A stretch of DNA of 64,000 nucleotides from Pezicula radicicola (GCA_003008705.1 PDUO01000017.1:3827-67826), one strand, 5' to 3'; shown: positions 20,579-33,708, counted from the first letter of the stretch. The notes: generated by a model not told the origin, from the sequence alone. Program-made: numbers and translations.

Positions 20579-22214
20579 GTTGAATGTTGTTAATAACGTA
20601 TGATCTGGATGTTCGCGGTGAAGTTATGAGGTTGGATGACATGAACAGGACCCTGAACTTATCAACCCTTATCCGGTCTCTCAACTTCCGATGATATCAG
20701 TTGTGATCTTGTATGGTTCATAAACCGCGTCTTACTGGTTGGTTTGAAGGTTCAAAGGGGAAACCATCTAGTACCAAGGGACCCCACAAAACAAGGCCAA
20801 AAGTTGATATGCATTGTAATGTTCACATCTAGCCAGTCTCAAGGATTCCACTCGACGAGCCACGTATTTCAGCGGAGTCAGTCATTTCGTACCGAGGCAA
20901 GCCATGTGAAGATATAAGGCAGTAGAGCACGGGAATTAATGAAATGCTGGTTTGATAGTCATTATACCTTGTTATAAGGCCTCGCTGGAAGAACCTAGAT
21001 CCCTGTGCTCCCCCCAGCTTTGCAGATTTGCAGGGCTGGTCGGTTAATAAACTTGACTTTGCATGGGAGACAGTAGTGATATTATTGATCGACGGAAAGC
21101 ATCAAGAGGAAGAAAGATAAATACTGTAGTACAGCAGTAACTAAAGCTTTGGCGTCACACTACTATGTGATTCAAGTTACAGGACTACTGACTACGTTCT
21201 AGCAGCCTTGGACGATTTCGCACGTCTAGGAGATAGAACAGCCCGCTATTTCATGTCCATCTTTTAAATGACAGAGAAAAATTGCAAATTGAGCTGGCCT
21301 GTTCCAGACAACTGAGGAAATATCAGACAAGTCAGATATTTTCATCGTCCTCCCTTTGGGGTCAAGAGTGATAAGAGACGCAGAGTGACGTCGGCTAAAT
21401 ACAGTATCCTACATATTGCATCAGAAGAATTTTTAAATGCTCTAGTTGGCCAATTCAAGTCGTATGACGACAGCTTCTGTAGTTTATCTTAGGGTGTTGT
21501 CACAAATACAGTAAGTTGGGTTCAGTTAAAAAGGCATAGCGCACACTCGAATATAGCAGACGAGCCACTCGCATGGAGATACTGAACACTACCCCTCCCA
21601 AGGTATTCAAGGGTACAGGACTATTCAGCCCATCTGAGGCTCGGGGAGAGCCTGTGCATAAATAAAGTGTGGGGTAGTGTCTGGGAGCACTTAGCGAGCT
21701 CTCCAATCACCCCCCTTTTCTAGAACTCCCTGCACATCTTCAAATCCTGGTTCAAGGCTCAAAAACTCATGCCTAACTGGAAATTGTACAATATAAGGTT
21801 CTGAACCTAACATAATGGCGAAAAAGGATTGCTGAGTTGCAGACGAAGAAAATCACCAATAACGAGTAGGCCACTGCACGAAGGTGCTATCGCTGTGAAG
21901 AATAAATGGTGCTCTCACCGTGTCACTGAGAGTTTTGAGTCACTCCACACGCTTCAACATTTTTTTGATAACAGCTTTCAGCGTAGATTTGCTATGCTGT
22001 AAATTATGAGCAAATTATTCTGTACACATTATCCTTTCTCCTAGAAGGGCTCCAAATTCATCCAGATATGTCAAATAAATTCGCGCTTGTTACCCCCAAG
22101 ATTCACCAGTAGCAACGCCCAACATCCATTAATCATTTTACTCTAAGCTCAAATAGTTCATATCCCACCTACAAACACGTTTGCAACTGAGCTTAACTTT
22201 CAACCTGTCGAGTT
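20579..22214. other. Gene-free stretch
   Basis: 1.6 kb with only short, unconvincing frames. 20600-20700 is the leader of the DUF3712-type gene. No repeats, inverted repeats or RNA genes were noticed. Confidence 0.45.
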
Positions 22215-22771
22215 CTAACTAAGTGCACTTGACAGCGAAGAAATCAACGGCGCCAGAGCAGTGATTAACTGTTGCGTAAAGTCAACAAGAGTTTATTCGT
22301 ACCACAAAAATAAGGAACGTCTTAACTTACAGGCGTAGCTTCCCCAATCAGTGTCTTCGTCTGGCTGACAAAATCTGGTGTTAAAAGATCATGGGCGTTC
22401 CCCAGAATATCTGTAAGATTTGTGAATAACGCTGGTGTTAAAGCGCCTTGAAGCCCAGTGAGCAACGGTCCGATAGAACCTAACAGCGCACTGCCGTCCG
22501 CGATGAGACTCTTGGTCTGGCTTGGTGTGTCTCCAGATAGAAGGTAATTGGCGTTTACAACGAGAGATTCGATATCGTTGATGCTTTGCGCTGTGAGGAG
22601 TGTCTGCAATGCACTGAGGGTTGACCCTATCTCTTGAATGATGGTTGTCAAATCACTTTGGCGTTCTGTGAGAAGGTGAGGGTATGCTGCTTGGTTGGCC
22701 GTTGATGATATGGCTTTTGTCGTTAGGAAGAAGGGGATACCGATGACTGGAAGGAATTTTGAGAAGTGCAT
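22215..22771 (-). CDS. Small secreted cysteine-free protein with 52-residue tandem repeat
   Basis: Exons 22331-22771 and 22215-22268 across a 62-bp intron (GTAAGT..ACAG, phase 0), giving 164 residues. The N-terminus (MHFSKFLPVIGIPFFLTTKA) is a signal peptide, with cleavage likely near residues 20-29. The rest has no Cys and is rich in Leu, Ile, Ser and Thr with an amphipathic pattern. Two consecutive 52-residue units align: about 56-107 and 108-159, sharing NANYLLSGDTPSQTKSLI and NAHDLLTPDFVSQTKTLI and ending GPLLTGL and APLISSL. I do not recognise the family. The size and secretion signal fit a cell-wall-associated or effector-like protein, but this is not shown. The second exon is needed to complete repeat 2, which supports the intron. 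Confidence 0.75.
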
Positions 22772-23888
22772 GTTGAGTACTTTGTGTGGTGACGAAAATG
22801 TGTCAAGGGTTTGTATTTACTTCGGTACTGAGTATATCATGGGAAGAGGCTGAGACCTACTATGGATTAAAGTAAATATTTTCTTACTTTATATCAAGCC
22901 TTGCTTTTTCTAGTTTTTCAAATGATGTAAATATTCAAGGAAAAGCTAAGCCAGGGAGCCCTTGCCAATGGAACATCTTAAGTTAATCCAGACTTGCGGG
23001 GTAGTCCGCAATGCTTGTCGTGGGGAGTTGACACTTGAACATGGATCAGATGCAGCCTTTACTAACCAAAATAAAAGAATGAAAAGGGAAAGAAACTTGA
23101 ACCAAGTGATCACAAGATAATGATGTTCTCAGAGGATTGGTTCGGCACGGAGGATTGTAAAGATAACTAAAGAGTACAGCAGGTAGTTACAGTAGAATGA
23201 AATCTCGGGTTTGCATATCACTCAGTGTTATTGGCGTCAACAACTGCCGTCAACGCATATTTGTTTATGTGGGAGATCTCCGCATTTTCGCAGCCTGGTA
23301 AATAATCTGACCGATATATTCTACGTCATTGAAGCTATTCACATGCCCATACCTCGGTTTATGAATATCCCATTTTGATGAGGCTACTAAAGGATTAAGT
23401 TGCGGGTAAGCTGCTGCTTAGACAGAGGGCAGGGGGATGTTTCAGATCCTTTGGCACAACCGAAGATGTGCTGATCTGGGGATTAGACTAATTCTTCCCC
23501 TCACCGTCATCATGCAGCTGTTCATGTCTTCTGGCCTCCAATCAAATGTGGGGGAGTGTTCCTCACTAAGGACATTAATGCTGTTAGCCTGTAGTTTCTT
23601 AGGCTGGAAGACAACACCACTGCGTTTTTCAGTACTGACCATGGCCCCGCTGCTCTTTTTTCCCCCGCAGAATTCCATCTTCTGCGTCAAGATATGATGA
23701 ACGCCCACACCACCTACCAACTACTAACCGGAAGACTTCTCCGCTAAGCAAGACCAATTCTCAAAGACCAACGAGATTGAAACAATAGAGTAGGAGTTGA
23801 TATTCCGTATTTGTTATACAGTTACACAACTTCCTCCGCAAATAGTAAGTTTCCAAACATACAGATGGCTCCAGCTCTGTTGCTCTCT
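22772..23888. other. Gene-free stretch
   Basis: 1.1 kb without a supported gene. Overlapping frames on both strands at 23440-23720 (86 and 92 codons) show no domain pattern and are taken as chance. The MAPEG gene ends at 23889. Confidence 0.45.
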
Positions 23889-24463
23889 CTACAGAGAAAT
23901 AACACCCTTCTCCCTCAACACATTCCCTGCCTTAACAAAAAGCGTAATAATACATACAATCCCACCCATATACACCAAGCTTCGTACCCCCGCAATCTGA
24001 ACCGTAGTATTATTAATATAGACCCAATTATACAAGATCCGACTGAGCAAATAACCACCGGTTAAAGCATTCAATGTAGAAGCCGGTAGACCAGCCATAT
24101 TTCCAGCCAGGACAGCCGCGGCATAGAGACCTAGGTTTTCGAAGCCGTTGGCGTGTGCTCCTTCGGCGCGGATTATGCGGTCTTTGGTTGCTTTGTCGAT
24201 GGTTTGGCTGTTTTTGAGGTTTTCGGCGAGGGTTCGTGGGGAGCGTGGGTCGAAAAGCTTTTGGGCTAGAGTGCTGGCGTAGGCGTGAGGTGCGAATGCT
24301 AAGACCCAGGCTATGGGAATCTGTTGTCAATGAGTTAGTTGTTTGCTTGTCTGGGGATTGTTTAGACACAGTGAGGGCAATTGATGGCGGTGGTTGTAAT
24401 GGGAAATGTTGAGCTTACACTGTAGATAGAGAGGTTCTTGCTTATGTCGAAGAGGGATGCCAT
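23889..24463 (-). CDS. MAPEG-family membrane protein
   Basis: Exons 24419-24463 and 23889-24320 joined across a 98-bp intron (GTAAGC..CAACAG, phase 0), giving 158 residues. Four predicted membrane segments: the region of IPIAWVLAFAPHAYA, the one after RAEGAHANGFENLGLYAAAV, the one around GGYLLSRILYNWVYINN, and the C-terminal LVYMGGIVCIITLFVKAG. The RAEGAHANGFEN motif is the MAPEG signature (R-x-x-x-A-x-x-N-x-x-E). Family members act in glutathione/eicosanoid chemistry at endomembranes; in fungi the substrate is usually unknown. The start MASLFDISKNLSIYS lies in the first small exon. Confidence 0.85.
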
Positions 24464-25496
24464 TTTGATAGAATTTTGATAGAGAACAACTGGGAGACGT
24501 GTTTACTGAACTTTGTAGGTTGAGTTGAAAATACTCCGTAGATGTAATTGCGAGTTTAGAATAGGAGGAAGTGGGACGTTCGGGGGTTCAAAGTCATAGC
24601 TCTTGCGAGCTCGTCCCCAACGGCATCACTGCCAAGGAGTGAGATATTCACGAATGCCCCCCCAAATTCTTAGATAGAGCCAAGAGATATACTTATTCTG
24701 GGCACTAGCCAACCTGGACTAAAAACTCCTATCATACAGTAATAGAGTAATAAATTATCAAGGCAGATTGAAGCAATTGGTAATGTTTGTTCGAGGGTGG
24801 AAATGAAACAACGTTCAATTGCCGAGGTTGTGTTGCCGCACAACACAGCACAACACAACACAACACGATAACACGATAGAACGACAAGCTACAGCAACTT
24901 GCTGTCCACGACTTGATTGTTCAACAATTTCTTGCGCATCAATACGAGTTACTCCTCAAGCCCTGACTTTGCGCTCCTTGGCTGAGATGACCTCCCCAAT
25001 AACCCGCAGACAATCCATCGACGCCGAATACTTCGATCCGATTTTCGCGGGGAATACAACAGGACCCATGGAATACGCCGTGCTCACGGATAACACAAAA
25101 GGAGAAGAATGACAGAGAACAGCATGGGCAGTAGAGCACAGCACAGCACTTGCTGCAATGCTAGGAGACGCTACGGGCTGGTCCGGCTGCAACCGAATAT
25201 TGAAAAGGCCATGTGCTGAGGACAACTGCATTGCGGCTTCAAACCAATACACATGCGATGATAGACATACCAAAACAATGAGTGCTTGCTGGATATGTGT
25301 TGAAGGAACGCGGTGGCATTCTGTCAATGTTACTCTAAGCAGGTAAGGTTCCAGTGACGACACATTCAGGATCTTGATTTCTCATCATCTTACTTTATCA
25401 CGCAAGCCAAAGCTAGCACCCTTTTTGTCCAATTGCAATAATACTCGTATGACAATTATGCGTTTCCGAGACAGCTTCATACATTGCTATTTATAT
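24464..25496. other. Gene-free stretch with CAACA-rich tandem tract
   Basis: About 1 kb between two minus-strand genes. A tract of repeated CACAACA/CAACA units lies at 24836-24866 and ends in two ACACGATA units. Frames on both strands (for example minus 24956-25363) show no recognisable protein family. Confidence 0.45.
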
Positions 25497-27556
25497 CTAC
25501 GTAGCATGCTCAACATGCTCAACATGCCCAAAGTTTTGCTTGAATGCACCCTGATCTCTGGCAGAGCTTTTGATCAAGTCTGCTGCCTTCTCACCGATCG
25601 CATAGGCGGGCATTTGGGTATGGCCTTGGTTGAGGAGAGGCATCACACTGGTATCTGCAACGCGAAGACCCTTTACTCCACGAACACGAAGCTCAGCGTC
25701 AAGGACTGCCATTGGGTCATCCGAAGATCCCATCTTGCAAGTACCACCTGGGTGGTAGCCTGGCTCTTTGTTAGTTCATAGCTCTCGTTCTTCATCGAAG
25801 TGATACAGTAGGGTGATGACATACAAGTCGTAGCATTATCTTTCACAAATGGAATCCACTCCTCTCTCGTAGTATACTTGTGATGCGTCAAGTCCGCCGG
25901 CCAGCTTCCTTCAGTAATACTCGCTGTGCCCTTGCCCTGAGTGATAATCTCATTAGCAAACTCGCATGCCTCACTCAAGACTAAAAGATCCAGTTCGTCG
26001 GCCAAGTAGTTATGGTCGACAACTGGATTGTCATTCGCATTAGCAGACTTCAGCTTCACACTTCCTCGACTCTTTGGAGCAAATAGTTCTGCAAGCAAAG
26101 AAAATGCATGTGACTTTTCTCCATCAGGGTAATTGACGTATTGTTTTGGTCCCCCGTAGCATTCAGTGCTAATGAATTCAATGTTAGGTTGCGATTTGGT
26201 CAACCCCATAGGATCTCGGCCTTCTGCTCTAGGAGCATTCTTCCAGAGTGGTTCGTCGGCAAGTCTCTCGTCGAGTCGAGCATAGGCGAAAGCTCCGAAG
26301 GGAAATGTCGAGAGCGGCCCACGTTTCTCTTCTTTCCATTGTCTGTACGCTTCACCAAGAGCATCGGGCTTGTATAGCAGGTGATCCTTTGTGATACCTA
26401 GCTTGGTGGTGGAGTAAAAGATGAAGACAATCTGTAGGAACGTGAGCTTGATTTACTGCAAAATGAACTTGGGCGACTTACAAGATGGTCCATCAAATTT
26501 TGGCCTACACCTGGTAGGTCTAGCTTGCAGTCGATTCCATGGGATGTCAACTCGCTCTTTGGGCCAATACCCGATCTCATGAGAATAGCTGGGGAGCAGT
26601 AAGCACCTCCGCTCACAACAACCTCTTTTCTTGCCTTTATTTCTCTCTCCGTGCCATCCTTTTCTATGATCTTCACTGCTGTAGCTCGCAGGTTAGCACC
26701 TTCTCCTTCAACAATAACTTTGTCTACAGTGGAATCAGTCTTGATCATGAGATTGGGTCCCTTGTTAACAAAGTAGTCGGCAGCAGTTGTTCGATCCCCT
26801 TTATGTACCGTTCTTGGGGCGTGACCGCACCCATGCGGTTGATCGCCAGTGGTGAACATATCTGGATGAAGTGGCAAGCCCTTATCTTCCATAGACTCAA
26901 GAATCATATTCGAGATGGGAGCCTGACTCTTGTTAACAATTGACAATGGAAACCCCGTTTCTTCCACTCACCAAGTCATGAGGTTCAATATTCAAAGGAC
27001 CATCATAACCATGTGCCTTAGTATCAGCCTCAAACCAGTCCTTGTTATGGAAATTCTCTGCCTTCTTCATATATCCAAAGACCTCATCTCCACTCCAACC
27101 GGGCATATTCCAATCATCATAATCCTGCTTTGGTCCTCGAATACAGAGTGTTCCATTTACACCACTTGAACCACCCAGGAATTTTCCTCGACTAACTTTT
27201 ACTTGGCGGCCATTGGCTCCTGGGCTTGGCTCTGTGATGATGTTCCAGTCTGCGTCTGTGTCGAAATTCTGCGACCTTTGAAAATGTAAGTAATGTGCCG
27301 TGGTTGTTGGGGGATGTTTCTCACCATCCTCCTACCATAACCGTATTTTCTAGCAGAGAGTTGTGTTGACCAGCTTCGATGACAAGAACCGAGTTGTTAG
27401 GGTCTTCCGCAAGTCTAGCTGCGACCACAGAGCCAGAAGTTCCACCACTAAAGACTTATTAGTTTTGATTCTAGTGCGGCGGTGAGGGTAGAGGAATGCA
27501 CACCCGCAGATAATATAGTCATAAACAGAACCCTCGGGATCTACGGTGATTGTCAT
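25497..27556 (-). CDS. GMC oxidoreductase (choline-dehydrogenase-like), six exons
   Basis: Exons 27504-27556, 27325-27447, 26972-27275, 26482-26922, 25825-26431, 25497-25759. The introns are 49-65 bp and all in phase, giving 596 residues, typical for the family. The FAD-binding site is [20 protein letters not shown] (spanning the first intron), followed by [28 protein letters not shown] (GMC signature 1), [20 protein letters not shown] (signature 2), [10 protein letters not shown] with the catalytic His, and [20 protein letters not shown] near the end. There is no signal peptide, so it is cytosolic or peroxisomal rather than secreted; the C-terminus EHVEHAT is not a PTS1. It oxidises an alcohol with FAD, but the substrate is unknown. 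A 9-bp repeat at the 3' end encodes the repeated HVE. Confidence 0.9.
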
Positions 27557-28656
27557 CTTGCTATCAGTTCTGGGGCTGCCTTATTCGGTTCTATGACAGA
27601 CTTGTCGCTAATTGAGTAGTTGGTATTGAGATGTAGCGAGCGCAACAGCAAAGGTCGAAGGATGACTCAATATGAATTGAGATTTATACCCTCAACAGTT
27701 AGGTCTTACAAACTAAATACAGAAGTCATACCTCATGCAGCATGATGACCTTGCATCTAGTAAGACTTCCAACCTCAACAGCGAATCCAAAGCTCTCTCC
27801 GCCATAGTTCCGCTATTGGTACCTGGAGCTGCGCATTACTTCCGCGATTACATTCTAGACCAATTGTATCAGCGTAGTCCTTAAGAGTATAGGTTGTGGC
27901 GTTTTATGTGCCCTTGGGACATAGAGGCCAGTGGAGATGGCGTTGCGGGGTAAGTCGTCATCCAGTAAGATTTTAGCCAAGCAAGGAAACGAGGTTACCA
28001 AAGGATGCGTATCATCTGTGACAGCAATCGAATTATTAATTTCAGTTCCTGCATACAACTCGAGCCTCCGAGTAGTTTAGTGGACCGCTGGAAGTTTAGA
28101 AGACTTGTGTCGTGCGGAAGTATGTATCCCGAGTCAGCTGTCAGCACTTGAACTCTAAGTTGCGAGTAATCAGAGCACTTAGCGAGGTCTAGAGAACCAA
28201 GAATGTTGCGACCAGAGTATTCCCGTGGCATTATTCTATGTCGATATAGCTAAGCTAGCTCTAAGTCCGTACTTGTTCTTAATCACTACCAAATATCTAT
28301 ATAAATAATGTCTCCCACACCTCATGTAACCAATGCAAGAGCTGCTCCTCTAATTGCGGTCCCTACAGGACAAGCCCTCTCCACATTTGACGAGTTTTGA
28401 CCCCGCAGCCTCCATTTGGAACACAACTTAGTGGCAAGACCCACGAGGCCCACTTCTCCAGATGTGCAACAAAACCTTCCATGGAAAGCAGTGCTGACAG
28501 TTGAGGTTACACAAGAACACAAGTGAAAAGGTTTCGGTAGTGAGAATTTGGTGGTGGACCATACAATCAGAAAGAGTATGGAAATTCCACGCCAAGCATC
28601 GTTACATTCCTCAAAGACATTTTGACGACCTAACCAAACTTAAGTGGAACATCTTC
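27557..28656. other. Stretch without a supported gene; open minus frames at 27855-28231
   Basis: Two adjoining minus-strand frames (27855-28058 and 27995-28231) overlap in different phases and read as ordinary-looking protein (MPREYSGRNILGSLDLAKC; DDTHPLVTSFPCLAKILLDD). They could be a short broken gene. No family was recognised and no clear intron joins them. Confidence 0.35.
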
Positions 28657-31198
28657 TTAGTCTTTGAAAGCACCTGGCATATTTTGCGAAGGGCATTCGT
28701 CCGTCTTCTCATCCACTTCAGAGATCCGAGGCCCCTGGATTGTACTTTGGGCCTCTGGCTTCCATGGGCCTATATAAGGAGGGAAAATAGCCTCTTCAAC
28801 TAGGTTATTCTCGAAAAGCCACGCGACACATAATCTGTCACGACAACCATTCAAGCAGACAATGCGGTGTGGCAAAACGCTCAAAATATCCTCGTAAGGC
28901 TGAACTGACTTGTTTGGTGAGCCTTGTCGCAACGCACGAAGCTGAACTCTCCATGCCAGGTCTAACTTTGATCCAACGGTGCCCCAACCAGATCCACATC
29001 TGTCACAGTCTGTCTCGTCCTTGAGATACTTATGCGGGATGCCCATAGCATGTGGAGTAGCAGCGAAGAGTTGCATCAGTGACTCCTCATTCCATCCAGC
29101 GGAAATAAGAGGTTTTTCCTCTAACACATCATTCCGGACGAATTCCTGCATATCAAATCCCATTTCCAATAGGATATCCCTCCAAGCGAAGAACAAACCA
29201 GGTTGCAACATAACCAGGGATGTTGGGTTGCTGATATGCAAGTCTCTTGTCTTTCTGATAATCATTTTTACTAGGTCAGGATCTTTCGTCAACATTTTCC
29301 TTTCGATTGCCATGTTAAGAGGAGTTTGCTCGCTATATAACCCAGAAGTACGGTAAGTACCAAACTCTGGGAACCAGACAATCTTATCCAGGACCGATCT
29401 TAAGAAAAGGGAGTTATATTGTAATGAGAGTCCCTCGCACAATAAACCGGCTATATGGTGCTTGTTGCTGAAGACTCCTGGAACCAGGTCGTTGACAACT
29501 TGTCTTAGAGACTCGTTTCTGTATTCTTGTGGCATTTCCATAATGCGCCCTGGACGGTAGTTCATTATTATATAACGCAAGGAGGGTACATGATCCTGGC
29601 TATCGGAATGACAAAGTAACATTCTGAAAATAGGAATTTGCTTTTTCACGTCGAGGTAGCTACTGTTAGCTGCCGCAACCACGGGCTTCCTTATATGAGA
29701 TCAATAATTAGGCCACATTGGAATGGAAATATTGGCATCTACTCACCATCCATAACGCCAGTCAAAAGCGTGACGATCAGCACCCTCGTTGAGCAGCAGC
29801 TCCACGATATCAACTCTGAGCCAATGAGCCGCTACCTACTATGACATTAAAAATGTGCTGAGACCTGAACATAACAGGGAGAGTTACCCATAATGGCGTC
29901 CGACCCTCCGGATCTCTATCCCAAGGCGATGCTTGGCGACGTGTGAACAAAGTCTTCACTCCTGCCAAGTTCCCTTCCTTGCAGAAAACGAGTATCAATG
30001 CATCTTCTGGAACAGCACGAAAGGGTTGTAGCGTGTATACACTACCAAAAATATCACTTGACATGATCTGTACGCCACGAGAGACCCCTAACATGCTCAA
30101 AACCCGCGGAGGATAGAAGGCATAGATTTGGTTTTTATAGATTTGGCCTGGCTTCTCTTTTGAAGACTGTTGCTTCACGAGACAGTTAAAGCCTGTAATC
30201 TGGGAGATTACACGACTTTTCTTTGTAGCCACGAATGAAGCCAAGTGGTTTGGATGTACAAATACCTCAAGACCCATATCAGCATCTGCCGATTCGATTG
30301 CATTTGGTTTTGTAAAATCCGATGAACGTGAAGTATGCAGGCAGCTAGACTCTACTAAAGTTTGCTGTTGCCAAAGCAATTAGCATTGCACAGTTTTAGT
30401 ACAAGATTCAGAGGTAACAACTACTAGCTATTTCGGAGAATCGAGCCAGGTAGAAAACACGAAGTGTTTACACTTAATAGCACCACCGACGAATATTATT
30501 ATAGAGGAAATTAAATAAAATGGGTTGAAGTGTTCTCTTACATTGTTGATGTACATAGACTCAGCATTCCCATGTTGCAAAAGCACAGTATCTTGAGCCT
30601 CAACTGTTTTATTGCTCCGCCTCGAAATCCGCATCTTGCCAATTTGACCTCCCGCGCAAATGATGGTATCCTGGGTAGGTTCATCTAACTTCCTCGGTGT
30701 CAACGTATGCTCTGAACGTAATAGATGCCTGCAATTCTTAGCCATGTGATGCCGAACTTGATAGGTAATACTATACTCTAACGATGTGAGTTGAGCCAAT
30801 AAAAGCGTTGATTTGGCCTTTTCAATAGCTTCCTGCAGAGACAATATTTCTTTTTGGCCCAGTGTAACCTTGAACGCACTCCACGTTCTTCTAATTCCTT
30901 TTTGAGACTTAAAATCTACCAGTGGCTTTTGTAGTCGCCTCTGCAGTTTAAAGACCTTCTTTAGGCAATTATTTAGGGCCCAGTCAGTCGCCTTATGGTA
31001 TTTCTGGGTTTTCGAGATACTTTGGCCTTCTTCCAATACCAAGGAGAGTAGCTCAAGGTCGTGAAACATCGCTGATATATCATCGGGAGCATCTTCCACA
31101 GCTGACCAAAACTCAATCAAAGTTCGAACACTTTCAGCTAGCTGTATGCCAATCGACACTACTGCAAAGATACTTGAGGCAGTCGACAACCCATCCAT
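28657..31198 (-). CDS. Ankyrin-type protein with fungal N-terminal domain
   Basis: Exons 30542-31198, 29888-30364, 29747-29835, 28657-29689 give 751 residues; all junctions are in phase. The N-terminus (MDGLSTASSIFAVVSIGIQL, then LIEFWSAVEDAPDDISAMFH) is the fungal N-terminal domain that precedes NACHT, ankyrin or other repeats in many incompatibility-like proteins. The middle has degenerate ankyrin repeats: KEGNLAGVKTLFTRRQASPW, DRDPEGRTPLW, and VDIVELLLNEGADRHAFDWR. The long C-terminal region (about 340 residues) has CDRC near KYLKDETDCDRCGSG but no known domain. The intron at 30365-30541 is 177 bp, longer than its neighbours, and may hide a small exon. Function is unknown; a role in self/non-self or stress signalling is only suggested by the domain type. 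Confidence 0.72.
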
Positions 31199-32344
31199 GG
31201 CGAGAAACAGTGGTAGTTGGAGTTGGGTGGATGTTATGAGATGACGGTAGGTTCAAACAAAAGGGACGAAGTTGAAGGGCATGGCGTAGAAGTTGCCTTG
31301 TATAAGGCTTTCCACTGATGTTACGAGTGAGGCTTCTCAGCACTGCCCGGCGGCAACTCGACGTTGGATGCCAAAATCGTAGGCGGCAATATGCACGGCG
31401 CCCTATTTGGGATCGAAAACATGGGAGGTTATTCGCATCGCTTAAGGAATCCCCAAAAATCGGAACCAACAAAAATAAAAATGTTTCATAACGTTGCAAT
31501 TCCAGTTGGTAACCACCCGGGCGGGTCAATTCAACACGCTTATTGTTAAAAGAGATGCGTTGGTGATCAACCAAACCATTTTGACAAACTGTTGCCATAC
31601 TTCGCTCTGATCCTTGTGCCTCGAACCCCTGGCAACTTTGTAGGGTGCGAGTAGATTGGCATTACCAAGGAGTTGAAATCAAACATTACTGCCTTGGTGA
31701 TAAACCCCATTACATCTGCCTCGCTAGGTAGGTCAGCCTTGCGAAAATATTTCTATAAAAAGCGCCGTCATTGAGAGGTTCAGTGAAGCCACTTTTTTTT
31801 TATCCGCGTGGACTTTTAAATGAATGCCACCGACTTTCGTCTTCGTCAAAATGACGATGCGCCTCGCCTGAAAATAAAACGCTTCTGCGGCTGTAAATAG
31901 CTCGGTGACCACCGTTCCATAGGGTTGGTGTGTATATCACATATCAGTTGACAGTCATTCAGGTTTTGAGTGGGAGTCGTTAATTCGTTGCATCCAACCC
32001 TATGATCTCGTTGACCTCGGCTTCGAGATGAGGTTTCTATCTGCCCATCGCACGAAAGAGGATCTCATGCTTTCCAAGCAAAACACAGCAACGTATTATC
32101 TCATTTGTGGATTTAAAAATGCATGCTGTTGGAATTTGCGTTGAGGTGACATGGGAAGTAAGGTTCCCACAGGCTTGCAGCAAAGGGACATACTAAGACA
32201 AGTATATCGCGCTGGTTGACAGCTGAGGGATATCATCGAAAGGGACTCTGTATCTAACTTGTTCTTTTTTCTCCAATCGATTACCTCGATGTTTTGCGAC
32301 GCGGTGTAGGAATTAATTGGCACGCTGGTCGGTCCAGGAACTCC
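31199..32344. other. Gene-free stretch
   Basis: 1.1 kb between minus-strand genes. Minus frame 31134-31598 overlaps the start of the ankyrin-type gene in another phase and shows no family features. No repeats were noticed. Confidence 0.45.
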
Positions 32345-33708
32345 TCACTTTGGTAATCTGCCCAGGCCTTTAAGACGGAGATAAACATCGCTTCCCCAGC
32401 CGTAGAGACTCTGTACTGAAATCCCACCCCCGAAGTACTCTGCATAGGCTCTGCTGAGTGGCAATCCATAACCCAACCCAGCAATCGAACTCCCTTTGTC
32501 GGCTCCTGAAATCGCATTCAATGCATCCATGCTTCCGCTAGTTTGCCCTGGTAGCAAATCATCATCGGAGAATGTGGTAAAAGAATAGGACCAGATGTTC
32601 GGTAAGATCTCGGGGCTGATTCCTCCGCCTCGATCACGAATCCTAATGGTAACCCCAGGAGATGAATCATCGATACGCTTGATGGATACATCATCGTCGC
32701 AACCGGATCCTGCCATCGAGCTCTCGGGCTCTGCAGCAATTGTGATGATAATTGGTTCGTTTCGCTTGCCAGATTCTACGGTCGCTCTGAATGCGTTCTT
32801 CAACAACTCGGTAATGATGTACTCAAGATGAACGGGGACATATGCTAGAGTCGTGCTAGGCTCGCCGTCAATGATCCATGTTGGCCTGATTCCATATTTC
32901 AGCTCGCATATTTCCGAGACGAAATCCCCACATGAATTGATAATTGAGGCCGGCTGAAGTGCAGTATCAATGACACCAACGTACGAGGGAGGCGGGGCTG
33001 CATATTGAGGGTCCCGGTGTGGTTGTGAAGAGAAGTGTAAAGCAATGTGCTGTTCTGCAATCAATCTCGTTCCTATCCTGGCTCGTAAATGCTCATCCAG
33101 AAACTCGGTTACCTCCACCGGATTGATGTATTTTCTGCACTCGAGAAACCCACGAGCCAATGTTGGTATAGTATGAGAGTGTGTTTCAACCAGGTCGGCA
33201 AGGACTTCTGTGAACCGGATCTCGTCTTCCAAGGTGGAGATGGTCTTGGATTTGTATGGGAGGAGGGTGGACAGGGAATGTAGGTAATTGTTGTAGATTT
33301 TTGAAATGTTTGGATTGGAGACAACAATGAAGGGTAGATTACGGAGCGCTTGTATTCGATGAGCAAGACGAATTGGGAGGAGGGAGAGGGTGAAGTTCGC
33401 AGAGGAGAAAAGCGCTGTGGTTGAAAGAGGTGGTTTTCCATGCCTGCGCTAACATCAGCATAACTCTGCACACATTCGGAGAAGGCGCTGTACTTGACCA
33501 AGTCTGCGAGACTCAGACGATGCAGTGGTTTGCTTGCAAGACTTACAATCTCATCGTCAGCGATTCTAGTTGAGCTTGGGGGGTGTGACCAGCCTCGGGC
33601 AGATGGTGTGAGGTGACGCGCTGTCGTCAAACGGCGTGTAGCTGTCTTAAAGGCAGGCGAGTGTAAGTGCACGGCATTGCATAACCGCAATTGTTGGGCG
33701 AAGTGCAT
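32345..33708 (-). CDS. Mitochondrial pyruvate/branched-chain ketoacid dehydrogenase kinase
   Basis: Exons 33494-33708 and 32345-33443 across a 50-bp intron (phase 2), giving 437 residues. The N-terminus (MHFAQQLRLCNAVHLHSPAF..RRLTTARHL) is basic and hydroxylated, a mitochondrial presequence. The four-helix regulatory domain includes LADLVKHGKPPLSTTALFSS and LPIRLAHRIQALRNLP. The GHKL ATPase domain has the N-box ITELLKNAFRATVES (about 285), the G1 box IRDRGGGISPE (about 343) and the G2 box AGLGYGLPLSRAYAEYFGG (about 393). The enzyme phosphorylates the E1-alpha subunit of mitochondrial 2-oxoacid dehydrogenases and switches them off. Pyruvate versus branched-chain specificity cannot be decided from the sequence alone; yeast homologues are PKP1/PKP2. 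Confidence 0.92.

Noticed and set aside
23437..23720. Overlapping 86- and 92-codon frames on opposite strands
   Set aside because: No domain, no plausible intron continuation and no neighbour context.
24956..25363. 135-codon minus frame and 97-codon plus frame at 24819-25112
   Set aside because: No family features, overlapping opposite frames, and partly derived from the CAACA-type repeat tract.
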